Source of the DNA: Holtermannia corniformis
Taxonomy: Eukaryota; Basidiomycota; Tremellomycetes; Holtermanniales
DNA: 64,000 nt
NCBI GenBank assembly: GCA_001599935.1
Contig: BCIJ01000027.1
Coordinates: 150,369-214,368, forward strand
Direction: 5' to 3'
Part shown: one piece after another, positions 10,915 to 23,111 of the stretch
How positions within the stretch are numbered: the stretch's first letter is position 1
Layout of the letters: every line of letters starts with the position of its first letter
Translations under genes and position numbers: made by a program
The notes under the pieces: generated by a model
Told to the model about the DNA's origin: nothing
Seen by the model: the letters and a program-made list of their open reading frames with translations, nothing else
Databases searched by the model: none

Positions 10915-13900
10915 ATGAGGGCGATTCTCACGACTTTGCGCGCACCCTGTACCCAGCGACTCTACTCGAGGACTTTATATGGGTCAAAACGCGGCCTGAG
11001 GACCCTTTTGATTCCAAAGGAGGACCCCGGGCGGACATGGGAGCGCCGAGTCGCCATCACTCCCGAGGCGGTCGCCGAGTTGAGCAAGCACAAGGATGTA
11101 CGAGTGGACGTGGAACGGTGTGATCGCAGGGTCTTCCCAGCTGAGGCTTGGATAGAGGTGAGCTTGACAAAGGACTGTGAGATTGTTCAGCTGATCGACG
11201 TCTCAGGCAGGCGCCACGATCGTCCCGTCCATTGCCGACTCGGACCCCGACGTCGTTCTGGGTATCAAGGAGCCCACTCTCGCGTCTGTTCAGCGTCTCA
11301 TGGCCAAAGACCCAACCAAGAAGCGAACCTGGATGGTATTCAGCCACACTCACAAAGGACAGGTGGGCTTTGGCTGACTATGACACGCCTGGATTGACCT
11401 TGCGCAGCCGTACAATATGCAACTTCTAGGGACATTCTTGCACCAGACCGGCGGACAGACGTTGGTCGATCACGAGCTTGTGACGGACACCACTGGCAAG
11501 CGTGTCGCTGCGTTTGGGTGGTACGCAGGCGGTGAGTGAGTGGGAGCTTTGGCGTAGCGTACTGATTGAACTAGCCGTCGGCGCCGTCGAGGGGCTGTGC
11601 GCGCTGGGTCACGCGCTGCTGAAACAAGGCGTCGCTTCACCATTCCTGGTACGTTGGGGCTGTGGACAGCGATCCATCCCGGCTGACTGCGTAGAACCTG
11701 CCTCGCCCTTACACCAACACCTCTCTCGAAGACATGAAACACACCCTCTCGACGCTCGGAAATAGGATCAACCAGCGTGCGCTTCCGGAAGAGTGCGGTC
11801 CTACAGTTGCTGTGGTGACAGGGTGCGTTCTGCCACGTCACTCTTACACGCTGACTGGCAGCAATGGCAACGTGGCGCGAGGGGCGCGCGACATGCTGGA
11901 TGCAGCTGGAGTTGTTTGGGTGGACGTAGAGGACCTACCTGCGCTTCACAAGTGTTTTAGTAAGCTGCGGTACGATGAAGGGGTGGTGTGGCTGGCTGAC
12001 GAGCACAACTAGACCCCCGCAAGGTCGGTTTCGCTGCAGTAGCCCAGACGGTCACTCACTCAAACAGCTGTACGCTTGCGCGCCGCCTTCCTCGTCCTAT
12101 CTATTGCCTAGCGACGGTAGCCGCTATGATCGCAAAAGTTATTATGCCCAGCCTGACACGTACCAGAGTTACTTTGATACAAAGGTGAGTAACTCGCTGG
12201 AACTACCATGCAGTGACTGATTGTGGTAGGTAGCCAGATACGCTTCATTGATCATCAATGGAGCTGGTTGGCAGCGTGGATTCCCAAGATTGCTCACCAA
12301 AGAACAATACGACGGTCTCGCTTGCCCTCACGGGCGCAGGCCTCTCGCCGTCGTCGATGTGAGCTGCGACTTGCAGGTAAGCAAAGTAGTGATGCCACCG
12401 TTCAATCGTCTGACTTCTGTCAGGGTGGTTTGGAGTTTGTCACGCAACACACGACAATCGACAAGCCATTCTACGAAGACGCGCATGGCACCTTGATCAG
12501 CTCCATCGATATCCTCCCGACTGAGCTTCGTACGTCGTCCATGTGATGAACTGGGCAGAGCTGAGGCAGCACAGCGCTGGACGCGTCAAAGCACTTTTCG
12601 TCCAAGATTCTACCCTATGTGCAGCACCTGCTGCTGCCGGAGCAAGGTCAAGGGGACGCAGCGACTGTGAAAGCCGCGGTCGATCGCGCGACAATCGTCC
12701 AAGATGGGCGCCTGACGAGCAAGCACGCTCATTTAAGCAGACTGCTGCCGAAGCGTACAGGCGGGATCGTGGGAGCAGCGAGCGCTCGTCCTCGGGTTCT
12801 TCTGCTCGGCTCAGGCCTGGTCGCAGGACCCGCAGTGGATGTCTTTGTACAGCGCGGCGACGTGGATCTCACCATTGGTTCGTTATGACACTTTGGGTCC
12901 AGAGACTGACTTGCGAAGCGAGCAACAACATCTTGGAAGCGAGTGCACTCGCGCGCGATAGGCCAGACGTGACAGTTCAAGAACTTGACGCAAGCGATGA
13001 CCAAGCCCTGGGTGCGCTCATCACGAACTCTGATGTGGTCGTCAGGTGCGATCAACGACAAGCGCCTCGAGGATTTCGCTGAGCTGGCTACAGCTTGCTC
13101 CCTGCGTTCATGCACGTTCCGGTTGCGCGCTTGTGTATAACCTCTGGCAAACACCTTGTCACCGCTTCGTACACCTCACCCGAGATGGCGGCGCTCGACG
13201 CAGAGTAAGTGCTCGTTGGCGCTTCGTATGCAGCTAACGACTCGCAGCGCCAAAGCAGCGGGCGTAGTGCTGCTCCAAGAATGCGGTCTTGACCCAGGAA
13301 TCGACCACATGTATGTCCAACGCCGCTGCCACCGCCACGCCAAGCTGAAGAACTTATAGGGCAGCGATGCGTATCCTCTCGCGTGCGAGATCTGAAGGCA
13401 GGCGAGTGACATCGATGGTCTCATGGTGTGGTGGTCTACCAGAACCAGAAGCCAGCAACGTCCGTCTCCTGCTCACGTCTCGCGCATGCTGATCAGGTTC
13501 ACAGGTACCATTGGCGTACAAGTTCTCCTGGAGTCCGCGAGGCGTCTTGACGGCAGCAGGGAATGAGTCGCATTACAAGCTCGATGGCGAGGTGAGTGTA
13601 GCCCGAGTGCGTGTGCAAGCCTGACGATCTGATGCGCAGATGAAGCGGATCTCGGGCGAAGACCTGCTCGCGTCGCATTTCACCGACGTCCCGCTCTTCA
13701 AGGGCCTAGCATTAGAGGGCATTGCGAACCGCGACGCCCTGCCGTATGCGGAAAAGTACGGCTTGGGACCGGTCGAGGGCTTGACGTCGCTCTTCCGCGG
13801 CACCTTGAGGTAGATTGAAGAGTTATACGTTGCTGTGCTGATAGCTCGCAGATACAAAGGGTTCTCGGCGGTACTCGACTCGTTCCGAAAGATTGGCTTG

Positions 13901-14547
13901 TTGAGACAGACGGGCCAAGTCGACGGCGTGGAACGCTGGCAAGATCTCGTTCCGCAGCTACTAGCTGCTCAGCTTGGTGTCAGTTCCTCACTGTCGGGCG
14001 ACGCCTTGACGGCTGCACTCGTCAACGCGGTCGGCGAAGATCGGCTAGCATCCGCGCTCGAGGCGTTGGCGTGGTACGTGCTCCATCAGTGCATGCGTTT
14101 CGGGGTATCAGCTGACCCGACGACAGGTTATCGTTACTCGATGCGCCTGTTAGCGGTTTCGGGGCCTTGCAGCCGCCTCCTCGTGCGCCGAGCTTGCCCA
14201 CGACCCGAGTGCCAGTCGACATGCTGGCGCACCTGCTCAGCAGCAAGCTCGCGTACCTTGCCGGGGAGCAAGACACGGTCCTTCTCTCGCACCGGTTCAC
14301 TCTGGCAGGCAGGACGCCCGAACAGGGCGAGCAGGTCGTCTCGGCGTCGCTCCTTGCGCGCGGCACGCCCTCGGCGTCAGCGATGGCGAGGACGGTCGGG
14401 TGCACGCTGGCACTGGCGGCAGGCCGGGTACTGGATGGTGCGGTGGCCGAGCGGGGCGTCATGGGACCGTACAGTGAATCGATCTGGCGAGGCGTGCTGG
14501 AAGCCCTGTCGAAGCTCGGGATCGACGTCAAAGAAACAGGGTGGTAG
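10915..14547 (+). CDS. AASS: Bifunctional lysine-ketoglutarate reductase/saccharopine dehydrogenase
   Basis: Predicted to condense lysine with 2-oxoglutarate to saccharopine and oxidise it to aminoadipate semialdehyde plus glutamate. The N-terminus (MRAILTTLRAPCTQRLYSRT) is Arg-rich, lacks acidic residues and looks like a mitochondrial presequence. The LKR half has WERRVAITPEAVAEL, TWMVFSHTHKGQ, QTLVDHELVTD, LYACAPPSSSYLLPSDG and LIINGAGWQRGFPRLLT. The SDH half starts with the Rossmann motif RPRVLLLGSGLVAGPAVDVF, followed by VVLLQECGLDPGIDHM, KLDGE, PVEGLTSLFRGTLR and the C-terminus GVMGPYSESIWRGVLEAL. Some 15 short introns are implied. The order is that of animal and plant AASS, unlike the separate Lys1 and Lys9 enzymes of fungal lysine synthesis. 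Family assignment is strong; exact exon limits are not. Confidence 0.9.
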
Positions 14548-14849
14548 CGCACGAGTTGGCAGGATGCAGCACGCAATCAGCACAATGAATGATTATGACA
14601 TCCGCCGAGTCTCACCCATGATCAAAGGAATCGGGGCACAGGCGGCTCCTTTGTGCAGCGCAAGCCGATGCTTGCGCTGATTGAGCCTTGGATTTGAACA
14701 TGGACGGTTCAACACCCAAACTTGCAACTTGAGCCTTGCGAGCTTGCATCTGGACACATTGCGATTGCATTCCGGCCTTTCTTGAACTTGACACTGGGGT
14801 ATTTCTCTCTCTTTTCTGTTCTTCAAGCCTGTTTCTTCCGCGCCTAGCA

Positions 14850-16182
14850 CTAGTACCTGGGGTCGGGACGGTCTCCGACGGGCGGGGGCGCGTCATAGTC
14901 TCTGTGCGTGTAGGCTGGCGCTGCGCGCGGGTCAGGCGAGGCCGAGTAGCGCGAGCGACGGGGTGCCGGGCTGTACGACATGATCAGAACCAGGCGGTGC
15001 GAGCGGACAGTATCCAACTCACCTGAGCGAGTCCCTGCGCCTGCGAGGGGGCGAACGGCGTTCGCGGTCATAGTCGCGGCTGTAGCCGGCATCGTAAGGG
15101 TCACGGTCGCGATCGCGGCGATAGTACGAGTCATAGCCGTAGCTGTTCGGATGACGGAGGAAGAGTCACAGATGGGTATACGGCGGGATTGTAAAGAGAT
15201 CAGACGTACCTGTCGCGGTTGTAGCCGCCGCCACCGCCACCATAGTTGCGGTCACGGTCATCGTAGCCGCCGCCACCGCCGCCGTAGGCTCCACCAGCAC
15301 CACCGCCGTAGCCGCCACCACCACGACGGTCATCGTACCGACGGTCATCGTACCTCGGGCGCGACGACCGCTCGTCTGCTGTTCTCTTAGCGTTGTAGTG
15401 ACCGAGGCGACGCCAAAGTGACGCACTGTATTCCGGACGCTTGACACCCATGTACTCTCCAGGCGTCGGGTTGTGCGGCTTCTTTGTTACGCTAAAGTCG
15501 ACGCGCATCCGGCGGCCGTTGAGGTCGAGACCGTTGAGTTTGGCGATGCAGTTGGCGGCATCGGCCGTGTTGGCCATCTTGATGAACCCAAAGCCACGCG
15601 AGCGGCCCGACTGGGGAGTAGTCAGTGGATGGCTGATGGCATCAAGGCTCGACTTACGCGCTGGTCGTAGACAATAGTGACCGAGTCGACCTTGCCGTGG
15701 CGCGAAAACTCGTCGTGGAGGTCACGCTCGATCGTGCGGACCGAGAGGCCAAAGACGCCGAGCGTCTCGGATGGCTCGGGGTCGACTGGTGCCGTAGGCG
15801 GGCGGCGAACGGGTGCGTCGCTGGATCGATGCCGTCAGTTGTTGTTGGTGCTGCTCACGACAGTGCACATACCGGTAGTCGCGGTCCTCACGGTAGCGCG
15901 GCTTGGAGTAAGGGTCTGGGCTCCTGCTCCTGTCCCTGCTCCTGCTCCTGTCGCGATCTGGCGAGCGGGAACGACGGCGCTCACGGCGGTCGTCATCCTC
16001 TTCATCGCGGCGCGGTCCGGCGTCCCCGTTGCCGGCGTTGGCCATCTGCACATCGCCGTCGAGCTTGCGATCACCGTCGTAGCCATCGGCGGCGGGCGGA
16101 GCGGCGTTGGCGTCGGCGTAGTTCTGTGTGGAATGCACCGTCAGCGGCGAGTTTGACCCGACCCTGGCACATTGCATACCAT
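14850..16182 (-). CDS. TRA2-like SR splicing factor (RRM flanked by RS regions)
   Basis: A nuclear RNA-binding splicing regulator of the transformer-2 type. An N-terminal RS-like region (RRERRRSRSPDRDRSRSRDR) precedes one RRM with RNP2 LGVFGLS and RNP1 RGFGFIKM. The RRM continues with CIAKLNGLDLNGRRMRVDFS and the TRA2-style linker KPHNPTPGEYMG. A Gly/Tyr/Asp/Arg-rich C-terminus (RRYDDRRGGGGYGGGAGG) and RRSPPRRR complete it, ending DRPDPRY. The likely start is an ATG at 16180-16182 followed at once by an intron (16124-16179), so the first coding exon is only ATG; the next exon opens NYADANAAPP. A second in-frame intron may remove the segment after EYMG. It is divergent from MPH1. Confidence 0.85.
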
Positions 16183-16555
16183 TCTGTCGGGTTCGTTGAG
16201 ATGCAGCACGCTGTAGACTGGTGATGCGCTGACAATCTGCACTTTTTCGTGTCCGATGCGGTCGATGTTTGCAGCGACAAAGGAGAAGAACCGGCTCAAA
16301 GGAGAAAGTGATCCCGCGCCTATTTTCTGGTTGGCGGTGTTACCAACGCGCCTATTTATCCCGCGATGCAGAAATAGGCGCGTGATGAACCGACGCGTTG
16401 CCACCCCGTCGTCTCGTTGCTGATTTCTTTCTCATCTTCTTCTTCTTCTCCATCATCTTGCTCTCTTTCAAGCACTCTGCGGCACTCTTGATCATGCTCG
16501 GCTTGACACCGTGACAGTCTTGAAACACCCCGTCAAAGATCCACAAAGATCCACA
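16183..16555. promoter_or_regulatory. Divergent TRA2-like/MPH1 promoter with three copies of an 11-mer
   Basis: CGCGCCTATTT occurs directly at 16315-16325 and 16347-16357, and inverted at 16372-16382. An MluI-box-like ACGCGT lies at 16393-16398. A pyrimidine-rich tract (16420-16473), common near fungal transcription starts, precedes the MPH1 ATG. Function is inferred only from position and repetition. Confidence 0.5.
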
Positions 16556-19500
16556 ATGTCCGACGACTCGTTCGGTCAAGACGACTCGCTCTTCTTTGAC
16601 GCTTCACTCTTGGCTCAAGTCGACCAGATCTCATCAACAGCATATTCAAAGCCTAGCCTACCCTCCAGGACTGAGCAAAGTACCAAAGCAGCCGCCAGAC
16701 GCCGAGCCGCCATCGCCAGCACCGAGACGCAACTCGCTAACGCACACGAACCGATCGCCGTCCCGAGCTCGGATGGCTACTTTGACGATATCCCGCTCGA
16801 ACAGCTCGCTGCTCTCGACTCGATCGCGTCGGGTTCGGCTACGGCTGCGGGCAAACAGCCACAACCACAAACCTATCGCCAACAAACGCTCAACCTCGGC
16901 ACTGGTACCGGCACACCTAGCTCGCGCTCTCAGCCATCAGCCAACAGTCGTTCATTCGGTCGCTCCACCTCGTCAAACGCGCTCTTCCAGACCCATCTCA
17001 ACTTTCGGCGCGAGAACCAGACCACGGCAGGGAAATGCTGGGATCGGACTGCGTTCAGCGCGACAGGTCGGCGCAAGATCCAGTCGTCCCAGAGCAAGGG
17101 CAAGGGCAAAGCCAAGACTCGAGTCAAGTGGGGCGAGGACGGTAATGAAGACGAGGATGAGGAAGCCTGGGACGAGGGTGAACCGTTACTGCCTGATCCT
17201 GGATGTGATCTACGTCAGTCGACCTCTGCGCCTCGGTGCGACACAAGCTCATAGCTCGACCGTCAGACCTCCCATACGATCCACCACGACACCTCCCCAA
17301 CCACGAGACCGCAAAGACGTACATCTACCCTTCGAACCGGTCCCGCCGCGACTACCAGTACGAGATCGTTCGCGCAGCCCTGATCGACAACTGCCTCGTC
17401 GCGCTCCCCACCGGTCTCGGCAAGACATTCATCGCTGGCGTCGTCATGCTCAACTGTACGGCTATTCAATCCCTCCCAGAACCGAGCTGATCATCCGCCA
17501 TCTTAGACTATCGATGGTCAGCCTCCCTTGCCATGCTCCGCGGTACTGAACCCAGCCCAGGTTCCCATCGGCCAAGATTGTGTTTCTCGCGCCGACAAAG
17601 CCACTCGTTCAGCAGCAGATTGAAGCTTGTCACGCGACGTGCGGGATCCCGCAGGCCGACTGCGCGGTCATGACGGGCGAGAGTTGGACCGCGGCCGAGC
17701 GCGAGCAGATGGTGAGTGCGCTGGCGACTCGACCTTCTGCCATACGCGGCATGAACGAGCCACGTTCTGGCTCGCTCTCACCCCCCAACGCAACAGTAGC
17801 TGACCTGCGCCATCTAGTGGCAAGATCGCCGCGTCTTCTTCTGCACACCGCAAACGCTCATGAACGACCTCCGACAAAAGAGCGTCGACCCGCGCGATAT
17901 CGTCTTGGCTGTCTTCGGTGTGACCTCTCGCCTCAACCCTCGTCACCCACTAACCTACTCGTCAGATGAAGCACACAAAGCCAGCGGCAATTACGCATAC
18001 ACCACGATCCAAGCCTACATCCAAGCGCACCACCCATACTTTCGAGTGCTCGCTCTCACGGCCACGCCCGGCGCCGACGTGCCCAAAGTGCAAGCCGTCG
18101 TCGATGCGCTGCACATTTCGCGCATCGAGATCCGTGAAGCCGAAGCGCCAGAGATCAGGCGCTACATGAACGAAAAGGTGCGTCGGGGCCTAGGGCAGGT
18201 AGGGCCTGACGGCGGCAGAAAATCACAAAGCACGTTGTCAAGATCGACGGCGTCGTGGCTGATTTCCGGGATCGGTGGGCAAAGCTGATGAAGGTGGGCG
18301 TCGCACGCCGTGGCATGCCACTGACAATCATAGCCCTATGTCGGCCCGCTCGTGACCGCCGATATCCTCAACAACCGAGACCTAGACTGCACAAAGCTCA
18401 AGCACTTTCGCGTGACGCAGGTGCGAATGAACTTGGCTCGCGAGAGCAGGACTTCGGGCGGCGGCAAGGCGCAAGGTCGTTTCTTCCCCGCTCTCAACAC
18501 CCTTGGGACGATGGCGCACGCAATGGCGTATCTCGTCAGTCACCCCCTGCATACTGACAGAGCTGATACCCCACACAGCTCGAGTTTTCCATCACAATGT
18601 TCAGCACGACGGTTCAAGGCATGGCATCCGGCTCATCAGCTGCGACGGGCAAGAAGACGGCTTCAAAGGGCGCCACGCGCGGTCTCAAGGACAACCGCGA
18701 GTTTCGCCAGTTGGCGAATGAGGCAGAGGCCTACATCAACGACTGCAACGCAAAGCGGATGGGCTTGGCCAAGAGTGACAAGCACCCCAAGATGGTCAAG
18801 ACGCTCGAGCTGGTGCGTACTTTGCGGCTTGGCGCGGATGGGCTGATGTGATGCAGCTGCTCGAGTACTTTGCTCAGGCCGCCGAGGACGCCGAAAAGAC
18901 GGGGAGCGCAAATGATACCCGTGCCATGGTGTTTTGCTCATACCGCTCGTGCGTGATGGAGCTTGTGGTCAGTCGCTTGTCAATCGCTTGCTAGCCGGCT
19001 GACGTCCCGCAGGACATGCTGAACGAGCACTCGGGCTTGCTCAAGGCGACCAAGTTTGTTGGGCAGTCCAAGGGCAAGAGCGAGGGGGATGCCGGCTTCA
19101 CGCAAAAGGACCAGAAACAGGTACTTGTTGCCACCCGTTTGGGTCACTGCTGAGCCATCACAGACGGTCAAAGACTTTGTCGCCGGCAAGTTCAACATCC
19201 TCGTCTCGACGTCGATTGGCGAAGAGGGTCTTGATATCGGCGAAGTCGACATGATCATCTGCTATGACATGCCGAAGACTTCGATCAAGCTGGTGCGGAC
19301 TGACGAGCTGACAGAGGTAATCGCTAACTTGGAGTAGCTACAACGTATCGGTCGCACCGGTCGCAAGCGCGAAGGCCAGGTGCACGCACTCATGGCCGAA
19401 GGTCGCGAAGACGCCAACTGGGATTCAGCTCAGCAAACGCACCGCGAGATTCAGCAAGAGATCCTGCACTCGCGCAACCTCGAGCTCTTTGAAGACGTCG

Positions 19501-21107
19501 AACGCTTGCTGCCCCGCGGTGAGCTCCCGGCGTGCGTCGAGCAGGAGATGGAGGTCGGCGAGTGGGAGCCTGAAGCACCCAAGCGTAAGCGCTCGGCTGC
19601 GACGGGGACCAAAAGGCAACCGCAGGCAAAGAAGGCTCGAGGTGAACCGGTACCGGACGCAGTTGAGCCTGGCTTTCACTCCGTTCTGGACCTCTTGCGT
19701 GACATGGACAAGGGCGGCGAGGGTAGCAAGGGTAAATCGAGAGCCAAGAAGGCTGCTACGACCACGACGAGAAAGGCAAAGTCGAAGCGTGTGACCGCCG
19801 GTTCTGACTCGTCAGACGTCGAGCTTCCCGGGTTAGAAGATCTGTCCAAGCCGCGAACGCCTCCCTCGTCTGAGTCTGACACAGACGCGCCGCCTGTGAA
19901 AAAGGCCCGCAAGGCGACTACCGCGGCGCGCAAGCCCGCTGCGAAGCACGGTAAAGCTACCGCTGCTCCAGCCGTGTCACCTCCGCGTGCCAGCAACTAT
20001 GCCACGCCGTCTTTTGCAATCGACTTTCTCAACCCGGAGCCGGTGCAGCAGTCTCGACGGCGAGCCAAACACACGCCAGAACCATCACCTTTGTACAAAT
20101 CACCTTCGCCGGTCAACAGGGCGACAGCTGCTCTCGGCGCACAAGCTAGCAAGCTACCGCCGGATCTCGCGGCCCAAGCTGGCTTCAGTCAGATCGACAT
20201 GAGCTTTGAGCTCGACGTGTCGGACGACGAGTCTTCCAAGCGCAAGCCGGACGAGACGCCCGAACAACCAGCCAACGGGCGGAGAAAGATGCAGACGGCC
20301 ATGCTGCCCCCGTCGCAGCCGCCTCGAACGCTTTCAAGCACCCGCCCAGCCCGGCATCCGCCCTCCGGCGACTCGCTGGCGACCATGCAGACACCCCAGT
20401 CGCCACTTCTAGGTGGTCGGCCTCGGCCTGTTCAGCGCCGCCAGAGAGTCATTGCGGGTAGTTCTCCCATCGACACGCCACCTGTCCGAAGGCTGGGTAT
20501 GGGCCGAGCGATCAGGCAGGTCGTCGAGTCTTCCGGCGAGCGACCCACAGCCTCTGAAGCTGCCACTGCCGCTGCGCCGCCCATCGCAAGCTCACCCTTG
20601 GCCGGACCTCGTGGCCGACGGCGCCTCAAGAAGCAAAAGCTTGTCAACCACGATCTGGTTAGTCGTGCAAAGTTTGCCTGTGCAGTGCTGACAAGCCAGA
20701 TGGATCTCGAGGTGGAGATCAGTGGGAGCGATAGTGCCGACGAGGCTTCCACCGACTACGAGTCAGAGTCCGACCGCCGCTTCGTCAACGACTTTCAGCC
20801 GACGCAAGCGCCCAGCGGGTACAACCAGCAAGCCGCGTACGCCGCGGGACTGTCGACACAGGCTCCTAGTAAACGCGGCAAAGGCCCGGCGTTCAAGCCT
20901 CGCGAGCAGACCCAAAAGTTCTTGGCCAAGGCGCGCAAGCCTGTCCTCTTGACCGACGATGAGCAAAGTGATTCCGAGAACGAGTATGAGCTCGGCAGCT
21001 TTGTTTGCGACGACGACGAGTTGATGATTGCTAGTACGAGTGCGTTCGGCTTCCTTTTGTCTGTGGCAACCCCGCTGATTTGAGTCGCAGGTCAGAGCGA
21101 TCGATGA
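16556..21107 (+). CDS. MPH1: FANCM/Mph1-type ATP-dependent DNA helicase
   Basis: An SF2 helicase/translocase that remodels stalled forks and D-loops in the nucleus. Before the helicase domain comes a long disordered N-terminus (MSDDSFGQDDSLFFDASLLA onward). Motif Q/I region: RDYQYEIVRAALIDNCLVAL and PTGLGKTFIAGVV. Motif Ia: FLAPTKPLVQQQI. Motif II: DEAHKASGNYAY. Motif III: LTATPG. Motif V: VSTSIGEEGLDIGEVDMIIC. Motif VI: LQRIGRTGRKREGQ. A very long acidic/basic C-terminal tail follows (to 21 kb), with many SP/TP and DSD clusters. The final exon may end at 21083. Splicing of a terminal intron (donor gtacga, acceptor gtcgcag) would instead give the ending MIASQSDR at 21107, which I prefer. About ten introns fall in the helicase part. 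Divergent from the TRA2-like gene. Confidence 0.92.
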
Positions 21108-21475
21108 GCTTCGATGTTGTACTGTTTTGCGTTGTTGTATAGCACGCTACCAACCAAGTGGCTTCGTGCGTATCAGCTGCTCAAGGCAACCACCCCGTCG
21201 CGTCGACAGGTTACACAAGTACACAGCGCGGGTGCGACACTAAGCTATACATGACACTCCCGAGGGAGCCAGATTTGTATCCGGACCCACAGTCTCCTGG
21301 AGGGCAGCGCAGAGACACTCGAAGCGCGCTCTGCCACCCATGGGGTGCCAATGACCGCGGCTGTTTGCGTCGACATCCTCATCGCCATGTCCCTCTTCAC
21401 GTGCTTGGACGCCAACGAGCTTAGCCGCTCGTGCTGACTCCTTTTCACAGGCAGCATACACATACAATCCGCACC
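21108..21475. other. Intergenic, 5' region of first BTB-like gene
   Basis: No gene seen. A ctgac...ttttcacag sequence (about 21434-21450) just before the start codon looks like the 3' end of a 5'UTR intron. Confidence 0.4.
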
Positions 21476-22447
21476 ATGCCTCCAGATCGTACATTACAGA
21501 GCCCAGGCCGCGCCGTGCCATACCCCGCCAGGCTGCGTCTCCACTCGAACGAGGCTGGCCTGGAGCATCCGCCGTTGTGCGGCTGTAACCCTGCTGGAGA
21601 CGTTGTCCTCAGAGTTTTCAATCCCGACAAAACTCAAAAGACCGACTTCCGCATATCAACCAGTGGCCTGCAGCATCTCGCTCCGGAGCTCGCAGTTCTA
21701 CTACCCCTCGAGACGCAACGCGAACGGCCCATCCCAATACTCGAGATGAGCGAGGCGGAGGCGGTGTCGCGAGGCTTCCTCTGCTTAGTGGTACGAGAGC
21801 CACTCTGGCTCGTACACGAGACGGTACACACGGAGCATCTGATGGCAATCATCGATATTTGTACAAGATACGGGGTGTTCAATACGGACGACTCGGAATT
21901 ACTTTGCCACCTAGTCTCCTCCCTGAAAGCAACTGTCGAGGCCCTCCCCCTAGATTCCTTGTCCGAGCTCTATCAGTTCTGCATTACCTCCTCCAATGAC
22001 CGGCTCGTAGGCGTCCTCCTTCGGGCTGTGGTCCGGCGCTTTGACTCCTCCATCGAGATTGCCTCCGCGCTCAAGCCAACGACTGGAATGCCAGTGCTGC
22101 AGTACTGGCACATGCTGGACTACTGCAACCAGTATGGTCATGCTTGGAGGGAGCTAGCCTCAGCGGTGAATATGGAGACACTGCCACGTCTCACCGAGGG
22201 ACCTACAGATGGTGTCGGTCCCTGCGCGGAAGAAATTGCCGACGACCTACTCGACGAGCGAGGCATCACAGACGCAGCTCTCGCTGAAGCATCCTTCCAC
22301 GAGGCCCTTGGCGAATTTTACAATAACGATGACCCTCTCAATTGGTCGGACTACGGTCTGGAAGCACCTTCCCTAGTCCGAGACACCTTGGTCGATGCCT
22401 TCGATGCGAATTTCCCCCGGATGATCTACCGCAAGTGGGCAATCTAA
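21476..22447 (+). CDS. BTB-like lineage-specific protein, copy 1 (intronless CDS)
   Basis: The first of three tandem paralogues. The chosen start MPPDRTLQSP matches the MPPK starts of the other copies; an ATG 45 nt upstream is in frame. The N-terminal part resembles a degenerate BTB/POZ fold: GDVVLRVFNPDKTQ, then DFRISTSGLQHLAPELAVLL. These are followed by IIDICTRYGVFNTDD and the shared block RRFDSSIEIASALKP with QYWHMLDYCNQY. It ends FPRMIYRKWAI, matching the YRK tails of the paralogues. There is a single open frame, in contrast to the intron-rich neighbours. No catalytic motif is visible; a protein-interaction role is inferred from the BTB resemblance only. It is the most divergent of the three tandem copies. 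Confidence 0.75.
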   Translation: MPPDRTLQSPGRAVPYPARLRLHSNEAGLEHPPLCGCNPAGDVVLRVFNPDKTQKTDFRISTSGLQHLAPELAVLLPLETQRERPIPILEMSEAEAVSRGFLCLVVREPLWLVHETVHTEHLMAIIDICTRYGVFNTDDSELLCHLVSSLKATVEALPLDSLSELYQFCITSSNDRLVGVLLRAVVRRFDSSIEIASALKPTTGMPVLQYWHMLDYCNQYGHAWRELASAVNMETLPRLTEGPTDGVGPCAEEIADDLLDERGITDAALAEASFHEALGEFYNNDDPLNWSDYGLEAPSLVRDTLVDAFDANFPRMIYRKWAI

Positions 22448-23111
22448 ATGGTCGGCCATGTATGTACCGCGCATCACTGTAATGTCCCAAGGACATCTGC
22501 TTACCGGTGGGACCAGGCGTGGACTACCAAAAGAACTTGAGAGAGCCTCGTGCTGTTGGGAACTGGATGCCAGAGATGGACGGGATAGGGCATCGTGCTG
22601 TACTAGACGCCCTGCTGTTGAGACGCGATAATTCGTTGAGCGCAAAAAAGCCATGGCCATAGACTGACCGTACATAAACCAACGTCGACCAGACCTCCAC
22701 TTTGCGCTCCGGCACCCTGCAGCTTTCTTTGTCACGGCCGACTCCATGTGCACGGACTATGTACAGAAGCAAAGCTCGCACTGTTGGTGAGGCCTACTTG
22801 CCAACCGATATCTCTACCAACTACATGCAGCACTACGAAGCCAGCGGGTGGGAATTTACCCTGTCATCTGAAACGCACACTAGGGCTTCGCTAAAGCCGC
22901 ACGGACTCCGACGAACGTCCTGGAGTTCAGCGGTGCATCGCTGAGCCATCCCATCGTACAGCAGCTGCTTTCCTCCTGTCAGTGAGCGTGCAGCCCATAT
23001 TGATTTGGAAGTGCAGTCCGCTGACGCACATGCAAAGATCGAAACCTTTGCGCTCGGGCCGCGAGATACGCCATCACCCTCCTGCAATCGAGCTCCCGAC
23101 ACGCCCGCCAT
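22448..23111. other. Spacer between BTB-like copies 1 and 2
   Basis: About 660 bp without a recognisable gene. It presumably holds the 3' end of copy 1 and the promoter of copy 2. Confidence 0.45.

Noticed and set aside
15166..15447. Open frame with Ala/Val/Thr runs on the minus strand
   Set aside because: It is a shifted reading of the Gly-rich repeats of the TRA2-like protein.
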